Of a stretch of DNA of 64,000 bases, positions 1 through 7,485 are shown one piece after another. The DNA is from Pollutimonas bauzanensis. Lineage in GTDB: Bacteria > Pseudomonadota > Gammaproteobacteria > Burkholderiales > Burkholderiaceae_B. The translations under genes and the position numbers were made by a program. How positions within the stretch are numbered: the stretch's first letter is position 1; the number at the start of each line of letters is the position of its first letter. Under the pieces are notes generated by a model. That model was not told the origin of the DNA. It did not search any database and saw nothing but the letters and a program-made list of their open reading frames with translations. The DNA lies in NCBI RefSeq assembly GCF_900129885.1, contig NZ_FQXE01000002.1:549129-613128 (forward strand), read 5' to 3'.

Positions 1-266
1 ACGTCGGCGCCGGCTTCCAGGTACTGGCTATGGATCGTGGAAATGATGTCGGGGCGCACGAGGGACAATAGTTCGTTGTTGCCTTTGACGTCCTTGAAAT
101 GGTCCGCAAAGCGCGTGCCGCGGAAATCCGTTTCGCCCAGTTTGTATTGCTGGATCATGGTGCCCATGGCCCCGTCGAGGATGAGGATGCGTTCGGCGAG
201 CAGGCGCGCGAATTCGGCGCCATGGGTGTAGGAGGAAAGCGGATAAGGCAAGGACGGATAAGACAC
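1..266 (-). CDS. metH: Methionine synthase, cobalamin-dependent, N-terminal part (runs off the window)
   Basis: The start of the homocysteine-binding domain of B12-dependent methionine synthase, which transfers a methyl group from methyl-tetrahydrofolate through cobalamin to homocysteine. About 88 codons are present. The family motif [10 protein letters not shown], then [16 protein letters not shown] and YLEAGAD are read in order on the minus strand. No ATG fits; I chose the GTG at 264-266, which follows an AGGTGG ribosome site and gives about 20 residues before the conserved RILILDG stretch. Two tandem hairpins lie between this start and the upstream gntR gene. The rest of the gene lies outside the window, so the activation and cobalamin domains cannot be checked. 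Confidence 0.9.
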   Translation of the reverse strand, partial: MSYPSLPYPLSSYTHGAEFARLLAERILILDGAMGTMIQQYKLGETDFRGTRFADHFKDVKGNNELLSLVRPDIISTIHSQYLEAGAD

Positions 267-301
267 GAGACCACCTGGCGGTAAACAGGACAGGCATATA
301 A

Positions 302-358
302 GCCGCATGCCCTGCGGCCTCTGCATGGCGGGGGTTGCCGCCGGAATGAATGCAGAGG
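302..358 (-). repeat. Tandem hairpins in the metH leader / gntR 3' region
   Basis: Two adjacent inverted repeats lie between the gntR stop and the metH start. One has 6-bp arms GCCGCA/TGCGGC (302-307/313-318). The other has 9-bp arms CCTCTGCAT/ATGCAGAGG (318-326/350-358) enclosing a further GGCGG/CCGCC pair. Read on the minus strand no T-run follows, so this is not a classic terminator. It does not match the SAH or cobalamin riboswitch consensus that I know. A TACAAT -10-like box (complement of 386-391) lies upstream. It may be a structured metH leader or a factor-independent end for gntR. Confidence 0.45.
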
Positions 359-430
359 GCCTGTTCGATACGAAAAGAAGGGCTTATTGTATCGCCCGCC
401 GATGTGGTGGCGGCTTTCCGCTGGAGCCGA

Positions 431-1207
431 TCATGATTTCAAATCGATTTCCAGCCTTATGCCGTCTCCCCGATAGGCGACCTCCGCGTAGTACAAAACG
501 GATCCGTCGCTGGAGGTGAAGGTTCGTATCACATTGGCGACGGGCGCGCCCACGGGTATGCCCAGCAGGGTGGCGGTTTCCGCGTCGGCGGTTCCGATGC
601 TCAAGGTTTGCCGGGCCTGGGCGATATCCAGCGATTTGTTTGCCACCATCAGCGGGATCACGGGCTCGCTGCGGAACTTCCCGGGCGCCAGTTTGAAGAT
701 GTGTTCGGCGATGTAAAGCGAAATCACGCAGTAGGGGCGGCCATCGAGAGAATGCAGCCGGCGCATGTATATGTATTGGGGCGGCTGGCCCATCGCGCTG
801 GGCAGGGCGCGGGGGACTTCGTCGATCTCCAGGATGCGCGGGACGAGGACGCGATAGGTCTGCGCGAGTTCGTAAAGCGATGTCTCGAGGGGAGTCGTCT
901 TGATGGGCGTGGCGGTCGCGCTCACGAAAGTCCCCTGCCCTCTCTGGCTCGATAGCAGGCCCTCTTTGACCAGCAACTGCACCGCCTGCCGGGCGGTTGG
1001 GCGCGCCACTCCGAATTCGCTGGCGAGGCTATGCAGCGACGGCAGCGTTTCGCCGGCATGCCAGATGCCGCTTTCCACGCGTTGGCGCAGGCGGTCCGCG
1101 ATGATGACGTAGCGCGGAATGGGACCCGATGGAATTGCTTTATGCCCGCCGTTCTTGGAGGCGCTGCGGGCTTTCTTTTTCCGGTTCGGGACTTCGGGGG
1201 CATTCAT
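431..1207 (-). CDS. GntR-family transcriptional regulator (UTRA/HutC type)
   Basis: A 258-residue regulator. A basic N-terminal tail (RKKKAR) precedes a winged helix-turn-helix at about residues 30-95, including the GntR signature ARPTARQAVQLLVKEGLL and the wing RGQGTF. A C-terminal UTRA-type ligand domain covers about residues 115-258, ending in the typical YYAEVAYRGD. The ATG at 1205-1207 is chosen because the upstream part of the open frame has no family match. It is divergent from an enolase-superfamily gene with 208 bp between them, so it most likely senses that enzyme's substrate or product and controls both genes; this is inferred from position only. The ligand is unknown. Confidence 0.85.
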   Translation of the reverse strand: MNAPEVPNRKKKARSASKNGGHKAIPSGPIPRYVIIADRLRQRVESGIWHAGETLPSLHSLASEFGVARPTARQAVQLLVKEGLLSSQRGQGTFVSATATPIKTTPLETSLYELAQTYRVLVPRILEIDEVPRALPSAMGQPPQYIYMRRLHSLDGRPYCVISLYIAEHIFKLAPGKFRSEPVIPLMVANKSLDIAQARQTLSIGTADAETATLLGIPVGAPVANVIRTFTSSDGSVLYYAEVAYRGDGIRLEIDLKS

Positions 1208-1306
1208 AAAAATCGGGATGAGCCGTCTATTGAAATGGTGGCAATTGGCCGGGCCGGCCAGTGTAAGCGACATTGCGCGGCATGCGGCGGGGCTGGGGCT
1301 TATCAA

Positions 1307-1326
1307 AAGTATAGTATTATTTACTT
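1307..1326. promoter_or_regulatory. Candidate operator in the gntR/enolase intergenic region
   Basis: An AT-rich island in an otherwise GC-rich 208-bp divergent spacer. It holds an inverted repeat AAGTA-N10-TACTT (1307-1311/1322-1326). TAGTAT (+ strand) and TATACT (- strand) overlap it and could act as -10 boxes. A dyad over the promoters is the usual place for a GntR/HutC operator. No good -35 boxes were found. Confidence 0.4.
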
Positions 1327-1415
1327 CATTACCTTTTGTATTGTTGCACGGCTGATCCGATTTCCACCGGGAAAGCGGTTCGAGCTCGATCCCACTTGTT
1401 CTGGAGAACCACTGC

Positions 1416-2564
1416 GTGCTGCGCGGAAAAGATATTTCCTTTGAGATCGGCAAGGTTGAAGCGTTTGTTTTCCGCGCTCCGGCGAATCCGCCGGTCCGCA
1501 CCTCTTTCGGCATCATGCATGAGCGGCCGGCCCTGCTGCTGCGGCTGACCGATAGCGATGGGGTGGCCGGGTGGGGCGAAGTGTGGTGCAACTTCCCTTC
1601 CGTGGGAGCCGAGCATCGGGCCCGGCTGGTGACGGAAATCCTGAAGCAGATGCTGTGCGGGCGCAGGTGGCCTTCGCCGCGCGCCTGTTTCGATGCGCTG
1701 AACGCCCAGGTGCATATCCTGGCCATTCAATCCGGGGAGCCCGGCCCTCTGGCCCAGGCCATTGCGGGCATCGATATCGCCGTGTGGGACATCATCGGGA
1801 AGCGCTCGGGACAGGCTTTGTGGAAGCTGTTCGGCGGCGGCGATACGGTAGCGGTGTACGCATCCGGCATCAATCCGGATGCCCCCCTGCGCGTGATGGA
1901 AGCAAAGGCCAGAGAGGGATATACCGCATTCAAGCTGAAGGTGGGCTTCGACGACCAGCGCGATGAGGCCAACGTGCGCGCCCTGAGGTCGGCCCTGGGC
2001 GCAAGCGGAACGCTGATGATCGATGCGAATCAGGGATGGAATATTGCGCGGGCGAGCGACATGGCCGTCCGGCTGGAACTTTATGATCTGGCGTGGATCG
2101 AAGAGCCTCTTCCTGCCGACACTCCCCTGCCGCTTTGGCGAACGTTGTCCGGGCGCACGTCGGCGAGGCTGGCCGGGGGCGAGAACCTGCGCGGCGAAAC
2201 GGCGTTCGAGGCGGCCGGCGACGAAGGCGGATTGCGCGTCATCCAGCCCGACCTGGGCAAATGGGGAGGCTTCAGCGGCTGTTTGCCGGTGGGCCGATAT
2301 GCGCAGCGGCATGGGCGCTGGTTCTGCCCGCACTGGCTGGGCGCCGGCATCGGCCTGATGGCGTCCATGCATCTCAAGGCGGCGCTGGGTGGCGAGGGCT
2401 ATGTCGAGGTGGATTCCAATCCGAATCCATTGCGCGAGATGCTGGCCGAGCCCGGCTTTGCCGTCGCCGACGGCAAAGTCACCTTGTCCGACCGTCCCGG
2501 CCTGGGGGTCGAACCCATGCTCGACGCAGCGGCCAGATACCTCGTCCCCCTATGCCAGGATTGA
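1416..2564 (+). CDS. Mandelate racemase/muconate-lactonizing enzyme family protein (enolase superfamily)
   Basis: A 382-residue cytoplasmic enzyme of the enolase superfamily, which abstracts a proton next to a carboxylate with Mg2+. An N-terminal capping domain (residues 1-135) is followed by the barrel. Visible active-site elements are the KxK motif at K173/K175 (FKLKVG), metal ligands D203 (MIDANQGW), E229 (WIEEPLP) and E256 (GGENL), and a possible D279/H306 pair (FCPH). This fits an acid-sugar dehydratase, racemase or cycloisomerase; the substrate cannot be read from sequence. The start is a GTG at 1416 with GGAG 6 bases upstream. Divergent GntR control is likely. No transporter or aldolase follows, so it is an isolated catabolic gene. 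Confidence 0.85.
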   Translation: MLRGKDISFEIGKVEAFVFRAPANPPVRTSFGIMHERPALLLRLTDSDGVAGWGEVWCNFPSVGAEHRARLVTEILKQMLCGRRWPSPRACFDALNAQVHILAIQSGEPGPLAQAIAGIDIAVWDIIGKRSGQALWKLFGGGDTVAVYASGINPDAPLRVMEAKAREGYTAFKLKVGFDDQRDEANVRALRSALGASGTLMIDANQGWNIARASDMAVRLELYDLAWIEEPLPADTPLPLWRTLSGRTSARLAGGENLRGETAFEAAGDEGGLRVIQPDLGKWGGFSGCLPVGRYAQRHGRWFCPHWLGAGIGLMASMHLKAALGGEGYVEVDSNPNPLREMLAEPGFAVADGKVTLSDRPGLGVEPMLDAAARYLVPLCQD

Positions 2565-2600
2565 AGCCGCAGCGATAAAAATCAAGCTCTTCGCTTGTTC

Positions 2601-2628
2601 GGCTGGCGAAATGCCGGCCAGCCGGCAT
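2601..2628. repeat. Overlapping hairpins between the enolase-family gene and the NUDIX gene
   Basis: Two mutually exclusive inverted repeats share bases: GGCTGGC/GCCAGCC (2601-2607/2617-2623) and ATGCCGGC/GCCGGCAT (2611-2618/2621-2628). No T-run follows on either strand. It may be a weak terminator or a processing site after the upstream gene. Confidence 0.35.
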
Positions 2629-2681
2629 TGGCGACAGCGATGTTAAGCTAAGCCTGACTCCACCCACTACCCGACATCGCC

Positions 2682-3257
2682 ATGGCCGATTCCGCAGACC
2701 CCCACCTGACCGAAACCCTGATTGAAAGCCAGACACTGTTCGAAGGCGGCTTCCTGAAAGCCCGCCGCGATACCGTGCGGCTGCCCGACGGCGGCAGCGC
2801 CAGCCGCGAATACATCGTGCATCCCGGCGCGGTCGTCATCATTCCGCTGCTGGATAACGAGCGCGTATTGCTGGAGCGGCAGTTCCGCTATCCGATAGGC
2901 AGGGTGATGACCGAGTTCCCGGCGGGCAAGCTCGACCCCGGAGAAGCCCCCCTGGCCTGCGCGAAACGCGAGCTTCTCGAAGAAACGGGCTATACGGCCG
3001 CCCAATGGGCGTACGCGGGCGCGCTGCACCTGGCCATCTCCTACTCCACGGAAATCATCCATATCCTTTTCGCGCGCGGGCTGCTTGCCGGCGCGCAGCA
3101 GCTGGACAAGGACGAGTTCCTCGAAGTGTGCCCCATGACGGTGGACGACGTGATGGCCGCATGCCGCAACGGCGGCATCACCGATGCCAAGACGCTGAGC
3201 TGCAGCTTATGGCTGCAGAACGTGCGCTCGGGAGCCTGGCCGCTGGACTGGAAATAA
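2682..3257 (+). CDS. NUDIX hydrolase, ADP-ribose pyrophosphatase type
   Basis: A 191-residue NUDIX protein. The full NUDIX box G-x5-E-x7-R-E-x2-E-E-x-G is present from G82 to Y104 (KLDPGE, then KRELLEETGY). The N-terminal strand segment with REYIVHPGAVVIIPL and the segment VLLERQFRYPIG are typical of the ADP-ribose/NudF branch, which cleaves ADP-ribose to AMP and ribose 5-phosphate. The box residues coordinate Mg2+. The gene stands alone on the plus strand. Assignment to ADP-sugars rather than other dinucleotides is a family-level inference. Confidence 0.85.
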   Translation: MADSADPHLTETLIESQTLFEGGFLKARRDTVRLPDGGSASREYIVHPGAVVIIPLLDNERVLLERQFRYPIGRVMTEFPAGKLDPGEAPLACAKRELLEETGYTAAQWAYAGALHLAISYSTEIIHILFARGLLAGAQQLDKDEFLEVCPMTVDDVMAACRNGGITDAKTLSCSLWLQNVRSGAWPLDWK

Positions 3258-3446
3258 GCTGGGCTCATGTTGCCGATGGTGTCTGGGTGGCATATTACGT
3301 ACTTTCCACATGGACATCGGTGCGAACTGCGGCTATCCACCCGTGGCTGCACTCTTTAAAGTAAGCCTCTCATGCTTATTTTGAAGGCTATGCCCATGGC
3401 CGCGTCCACCATCGACTACGACCTACATGGTTGGAAAGAGACCTAC

Positions 3447-3475
3447 TGGAAAACCATACCCGTTACGGGTATAGT
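3447..3475 (+). promoter_or_regulatory. Toxin-antitoxin promoter with palindromic operator
   Basis: A perfect inverted repeat ATACCCG-TTA-CGGGTAT (3456-3472) overlaps a TATAGT -10 box (3470-3475). A weak -35 (TGGAAA, 3447-3452) lies 17 bp upstream. It sits 17 bp before the first toxin codon. Autorepression by the antitoxin or the toxin-antitoxin complex through such a palindrome is standard for type II systems. The region 3258-3446 holds nothing else I can identify. Confidence 0.7.
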
Positions 3476-3491
3476 TTGAGGTCGAATCCAT

Positions 3492-3870
3492 ATGATCGTC
3501 CTCAAACGCAAGGACTTTGCGCGGTGGCAGGTGAGCGAGAAGCTGTCCGATGCCGCCTTGTGCAAGGCGGTCAAGGAAATGCGGGCTAATTGATGCGCTC
3601 CTGGGCGGCTTCCTCTACAAGAAGAGGGTTGCCCGCCCGGGCGGTGGCAAGAGCGGTGGCTATCGAACGCTGTTGTCGGCCTGGATCGGCGATCGCTATG
3701 TATTCCTGCATGGGTTCCCCAAAAACGACAAGGCGAACATCACGCAAGAGGAAAAGAAGGCGCTGCAATATGCCGGCAAGGTGCTTCTGACGCTATCGAC
3801 CGAAAACTTGGCGAAGGCATTGCAGGCTGGCGTTTTACTGGAGGTGTGTTGTGACAAGCAAGATCATTGA
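3492..3870 (+). pseudogene. RelE/ParE-family (Gp49-like) toxin gene, frameshifted
   Basis: The reading frame starts at ATG 3492 (MIVLKRKDFARW, then KLSDAALCKAVKEMR) and meets a TGA at about 3590. In the +1 frame the protein continues without loss as GLIDALLGGFLYKKRVARPG, then GGYRTLL, FLHGFPKNDK and EVCCDK, to a stop at 3868-3870. The two halves together are a complete toxin of the RelE family that pairs with NadS-like HTH antitoxins. The break lies around 3580-3587; a loss of two (or five) bases after the EM codons would explain it. No slippery heptamer is obvious, so I call it inactivated rather than programmed. The 3' end overlaps the antitoxin gene by 20 bp. Confidence 0.75.
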
Positions 3871-4156
3871 ATCCCTGCGCAGCGACCTGGCCGCACTGCA
3901 CGATATCGGCGCGGTCGGCAAGGTGACGATGCGCAATTTCGACGCGATCAGCCCGCCGCCGCTGCGGGAGTTTAGCGCTGCCGACATCAAGCGCTTGCGC
4001 GAAAAGCTGAAATTCAGTCAGCCGGTATTTGCGCATCACTTGCATACCACAGCCTCGACTGTGCGCAAGTGGGAGCAAGGCGATACCCATCCTGCCGGGC
4101 CCGCGCTCAAGCTGCTCAATGTCATTGCCGACAAAGGATTGGAGGCCATCATCTGA
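3851..4156 (+). CDS. Helix-turn-helix antitoxin (NadS-like, Xre type)
   Basis: A 101-residue DNA-binding protein. A central PPPLREFSAADIKRLREK segment precedes a classic Cro/Xre helix-turn-helix (FSQPVFAHHL, then TTASTVRKWEQG) and the tail GPALKLLNVIADKG, as in antitoxins encoded after RelE-type toxins. It starts at GTG 3851 inside the end of the toxin frame, so translational coupling is expected. The likely operator is the palindrome at 3456-3472. The antitoxin frame is intact although the toxin is broken. Confidence 0.85.
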   Translation: MTSKIIESLRSDLAALHDIGAVGKVTMRNFDAISPPPLREFSAADIKRLREKLKFSQPVFAHHLHTTASTVRKWEQGDTHPAGPALKLLNVIADKGLEAII

Positions 4157-4183
4157 TACAAGATTCGCCGCTTACACCAGCCG

Positions 4184-5113
4184 TCAATCCTGCCGTGGCG
4201 CCGGATGCAGCCTGCCGCGGGGGCCGGCCTTCAGGAGCTGGCTGGGGACATCGTGGCCTATCATGCCGGGCAACTGGCCGGAAATGCCCAGTATCCTGTC
4301 CAGGTCCACGCCGGTGTCGTAGCCCATCAGCTCCAGCATATGCACCAGTTCTTCCGTGCATGCATTGCCACTCGCGCCCGGGGCGTAGGGGCAGCCGCCT
4401 ATGCCTCCCAGCGAGGCGTCGAACCGGTCCATGCCCTCGCCGATGGCCGACAGCGTATTGGCCAGCGCCATGCCGCGCGTGTTATGGAAGTGCATGGTGA
4501 ATTCCAGGCCCTTGAATCGCTCCCTGGCCTGCCTGGCCATCTTTCCCACCTGCGTGGGATAGGCCATGCCGGTGGTGTCGCAAAGCGTCACGCCATTGAC
4601 TCCCAATTGGGCATAGCGGTCCACGAGCTCGAAAACCTCATAGACATTTATATCGCCTTCCATGGGACAGCCGAAGGCGGTCGAAAGAGAGACATTGATC
4701 GCGACGTCGGTGCCGCGCACGACCTCGATGACATCGCTCAACTGGGCGAAGGATTGCTCGCGCGTCATGCGCAAATTGGCCTGGTTATGGGTTTCGCTGA
4801 CCGACATCACCAGGTTGACCTCGTCCACATTGCACGCCAGGGCGCGCTCCGCGCCCCTGACGTTGGGCACCAGCACGGTATAGACCACCCCCGGGTTGCG
4901 GGTGATTTCATGCATCACCATGTCGGCGTCTTTCAGCGCCGGGATGGCCCGCGGCGAGGTGAAAGAAGTGACTTCTATCTTCGCAAAGCCGCTATCCGAG
5001 AGCTGGTCGATGAAAGCGATTTTTTCCCGCGTGTCGATAAACTGCTTTTCGTTCTGGAAGCCGTCGCGCGGCGCGACTTCCTGGATGAACAATCTTGCCT
5101 TGCCGTCTGTCAT
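4184..5113 (-). CDS. Hydroxymethylglutaryl-CoA lyase-like acyl-CoA lyase
   Basis: A 309-residue DRE-TIM metallolyase. The start VAPRDGFQNE supplies the catalytic Arg16-Asp17 pair. A histidine motif (MHFHNTRG) and the glycine-cysteine loop GIGGCPYAPGASGN are placed as in HMG-CoA lyase, which splits 3-hydroxy-3-methylglutaryl-CoA into acetyl-CoA and acetoacetate. A good AAGGA site precedes the ATG. It lies 24 bp downstream of a CaiB-type CoA-transferase on the same strand, so the pair probably activates and then cleaves a dicarboxylic 3-hydroxy acid (hydroxymethylglutarate or citramalate type). The substrate is inferred from the pairing, not shown. Confidence 0.8.
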   Translation of the reverse strand: MTDGKARLFIQEVAPRDGFQNEKQFIDTREKIAFIDQLSDSGFAKIEVTSFTSPRAIPALKDADMVMHEITRNPGVVYTVLVPNVRGAERALACNVDEVNLVMSVSETHNQANLRMTREQSFAQLSDVIEVVRGTDVAINVSLSTAFGCPMEGDINVYEVFELVDRYAQLGVNGVTLCDTTGMAYPTQVGKMARQARERFKGLEFTMHFHNTRGMALANTLSAIGEGMDRFDASLGGIGGCPYAPGASGNACTEELVHMLELMGYDTGVDLDRILGISGQLPGMIGHDVPSQLLKAGPRGRLHPAPRQD

Positions 5114-5137
5114 GTGCGTCCTTCCATTTGTATTGCG

Positions 5138-6328
5138 TTAAACAATCCCACGTTCGCGCCACGCCTTGCGCGTGTCCTCGTCTATGCCCAGGCGGGACAG
5201 CACCTCGTCGGTATGCTGGCCCAGGCTGGGCGCGGCGCTGCGGACGTCTCCGGGCGTGCCGCCGAGCTTCGGGACGATGCCGGGCAGCTTGATGGGCGTG
5301 CCGTCGGGCAGGACGGAATCCAGTATCATGCCGCGGGCCTGGTAATGCGGGTCATGGGCGATATCGGCGATGTCGTAGATTTTTCCGGCGGGAATGTGAT
5401 TTTCGTTCAGCGTGTCCAGGACTTCATCGAGCTCGTACTGGATGGTCCACTGCGAAATCGCGTCATCTATCCTGTCCACCTGCTTTACGCGGCCGATATT
5501 GTTTTCCAGGGCCGGGTCCTGCGCCAGGTCGTCCCTGCCGATCGCCTGCATCAGGCGCTTGAAAATGCTGTCGCCGTTGCCCGCGATAAGCACGAATTTA
5601 TTGCCTTTGCAGCGATAGGCATTGCTGGGGGCTATCCCCGGCAGGCTGCTCCCCGCGGCCTGGCGGACTTCGCCGAAGACCGAATATTCCGGCAACAGGC
5701 TTTCCATCATATTGAATACGGACTCATACAGCGCGACATCTATCATCTGGCCGGCCCCGCCTTCCTGGTCGCGGGCGCGCAAGGCCATCAGGATGCCGAT
5801 GACGCCATGCAGCGCGGACAGGGAGTCGCCTATCGATATCCCCACCCTGACCGGCGTCCTTCCGGGCTCGCCGCTCAAGTGGCGCAAGCCGCCCATGGCC
5901 TCGCCGATGACGCCGAAGCCGGGCAGGTCCCGGTAGGGCCCGGTCTGGCCATAGCCCGATACGCGCAGCATCACCAGCCTGGGATTGATGGCTTTGAGGT
6001 CCTCCCAGCCCAGCCCCCAGCCTTCCATCGTGCCGGGCTTGAAGTTTTCGACGACGACATCGACTTCCTGGACCAGGCTGCGCACCACGCCTTGCGCTTC
6101 GGGCTGGCGCAGGTCCAGGGTGACCGACTTCTTGTTGCGCGACTGGACTTCCCACCACACCGACGTGCCGTTGTGGATCAAGCGCCATTTTCTCAAGGGG
6201 TCGCCTTTTACGGGCGGCTCTATCTTGATGACTTCGGCGCCGAATTCGGCCAACATTTTCGCCGCGAAGGGGCCGGCAATCAATTGGCCCAGTTCCAAGA
6301 CGCGTATTCCGTCCAGAGGTTTAGACAT
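5138..6328 (-). CDS. CaiB/BaiF family (class III) CoA-transferase
   Basis: A 396-residue class III CoA-transferase, which moves CoA between carboxylic acids through an aspartyl-CoA intermediate. It has the family start LDGIRVLELGQLIAGPFAA, ADFGAEVIKIEPP-like AEFGAEVIKIEPP, the block NFKPGTMEGWGLGWEDL, and GISIGDSLSALHG, which carries the catalytic Asp near residue 168. It is first in a two-gene operon with the HMG-CoA-lyase-like gene and divergent from a LysR gene. The donor is probably succinyl-CoA or acetyl-CoA; this is not visible in the sequence. The ATG at 6326-6328 has only a weak ribosome site. Confidence 0.88.
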   Translation of the reverse strand: MSKPLDGIRVLELGQLIAGPFAAKMLAEFGAEVIKIEPPVKGDPLRKWRLIHNGTSVWWEVQSRNKKSVTLDLRQPEAQGVVRSLVQEVDVVVENFKPGTMEGWGLGWEDLKAINPRLVMLRVSGYGQTGPYRDLPGFGVIGEAMGGLRHLSGEPGRTPVRVGISIGDSLSALHGVIGILMALRARDQEGGAGQMIDVALYESVFNMMESLLPEYSVFGEVRQAAGSSLPGIAPSNAYRCKGNKFVLIAGNGDSIFKRLMQAIGRDDLAQDPALENNIGRVKQVDRIDDAISQWTIQYELDEVLDTLNENHIPAGKIYDIADIAHDPHYQARGMILDSVLPDGTPIKLPGIVPKLGGTPGDVRSAAPSLGQHTDEVLSRLGIDEDTRKAWRERGIV

Positions 6329-6426
6329 GGTTTTCTCGCTAGTGCTTCTGTTTACCCGGGCGGGCTGGCCGGACTCGCTCGCGGTTTGCGCCTTGCGCCC
6401 CCGCCTCCGGATTCATCCCGGGGGCT

Positions 6427-6455
6427 AGTCTAGCAACCTCGCGCCCGAAATTGAA
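6427..6455 (-). promoter_or_regulatory. Candidate promoter of the CoA-transferase/lyase operon
   Basis: On the minus strand TTCAAT (complement of 6450-6455) is followed 17 bp later by TAGACT (complement of 6427-6432). This would give a leader of about 90 nt before the CoA-transferase ATG. The match to the sigma-70 consensus is moderate. Confidence 0.35.
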
Positions 6456-6468
6456 CCTATCAATCATG

Positions 6469-6501
6469 AGGCCGCCATCGCGAACCGCGATGGCAAGGCC
6501 T
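6469..6501. promoter_or_regulatory. Long palindrome between the CoA-transferase and lysR genes (candidate operator)
   Basis: GCCATCGCG-AAC-CGCGATGGC (6474-6494) is a perfect 9-bp inverted repeat. It is extended by AGGCC (6469-6473) and GGCCT (6497-6501) with a 2-base offset. It lies just before a TATACT -10-like box (6510-6515) for lysR and about 15 bp upstream of the candidate operon promoter, which is where a divergent LysR regulator would bind. Confidence 0.5.
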
Positions 6502-6569
6502 AGGGGCGCTATACTGGGCGCTTGTGGACATACCCTGGACGATAGCGCCGCTATCCGGTCTTTACCCTT

Positions 6570-7469
6570 ATGCATCTTGATCCCACCTCGTTAAGGCTCT
6601 TTATCAGCGTGATCGAAGAGGGAACGATAGCCGCCGCCGCCGAGCGCGAGCATATCGCCGCCGCGGCGGTCAGCAAACGGGTCAGCGAACTCGAGGCCAC
6701 GCTCAAGACCAGGCTGCTGGTGCGCACCAATAAAGGGATCAAGCCGACAACGGCGGGCATCGCCCTGTCGACGATGGCAAGGCGCGCGCTGCGCGAGCTG
6801 GATGAAATCGCCGTCCATATGAAGGAGTATTCAAGCGGGCTGCGGGGTTTCATCCGCATCTTCGCGAATATCTCGGTCATCACCCAGTTTCTGCCGCAGG
6901 ACATCAAATCCTTCCTGAGCGACTATCCGAATATCCAGGTCCACCTCGAAGAAAAAATCACGCCGGCCATCATCAAGGCGGTGTACGAGAACTCGGCCGA
7001 TATCGGCATATTCTCGGGCACGACCCTGGGCCATGATGTCGAAGTGCTGCCCTACAAGACGGATACGCTGGCGCTGATCGTGCCCTCGGGACATCCGCTC
7101 ATCGGCAGGCCAGGCTTGCGATTCGCCGACGCGCTGGAATACGACTTCGTCGGCTTGCACACCGGCAGCGCGATCAACCAGCTTATTTCGAACGCCGCCG
7201 ACAGTCTCAAGCGCACGGTCAGCGTCAAGGTGCAGGTGACCGGCTTCGACAGCCTGTGCTTCATGGTGGATTCGGGCCTGGGCATAGGCGTGCTGCCCCT
7301 GGACATCGCGCGGCGTTATTCCCGGATGTTCGACATAGCCATCATCCCGATCGACGAACCATGGGCCAAGCGGGAATTGCAGATCTGCGTGCGTTCCTTC
7401 GAAGCGCTGCCCACCGCCGCCAAGCTGTTCGTCAAGCATCTGGGCAGGGGCTCGCAAGCCGGCCGCTGA
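6570..7469 (+). CDS. LysR-family transcriptional regulator
   Basis: A 299-residue LysR regulator. The N-terminal helix-turn-helix (SLRLFISVIEEGTIAAAAE, then AAVSKRVSELE and LLVRTNKGIKPTTAG) is followed by the two-lobed periplasmic-binding-like effector domain from about residue 90. It is divergent from the CoA-transferase/lyase operon, with 241 bp and a long palindrome between them, so it probably activates that operon in response to its substrate. The start at ATG 6570 gives the normal family N-terminus. The effector is unknown. Confidence 0.88.
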   Translation: MHLDPTSLRLFISVIEEGTIAAAAEREHIAAAAVSKRVSELEATLKTRLLVRTNKGIKPTTAGIALSTMARRALRELDEIAVHMKEYSSGLRGFIRIFANISVITQFLPQDIKSFLSDYPNIQVHLEEKITPAIIKAVYENSADIGIFSGTTLGHDVEVLPYKTDTLALIVPSGHPLIGRPGLRFADALEYDFVGLHTGSAINQLISNAADSLKRTVSVKVQVTGFDSLCFMVDSGLGIGVLPLDIARRYSRMFDIAIIPIDEPWAKRELQICVRSFEALPTAAKLFVKHLGRGSQAGR

Positions 7470-7485
7470 CCGGCACAATACACTG

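Noticed and set aside
3393..3482. A 29-codon frame (MPMAASTIDYDLHGW) before the toxin gene
   Set aside because: No ribosome site, and it runs across the palindromic operator and promoter of the toxin-antitoxin pair.
3550..3870. A free-standing 106-residue protein starting at 3550
   Set aside because: Its first ten codons are the out-of-frame reading of the toxin's own N-terminal region; from GLIDALLGG on it is the second half of the frameshifted toxin, so it is not an independent gene.
4205..6433. A 742-codon open frame on the plus strand opposite the CoA-transferase and lyase genes
   Set aside because: It is antisense to two well-supported genes, is rich in Ala/Arg/Gly/His without any domain, and spans their intergenic gap; it is a by-product of high GC3 coding on the other strand.
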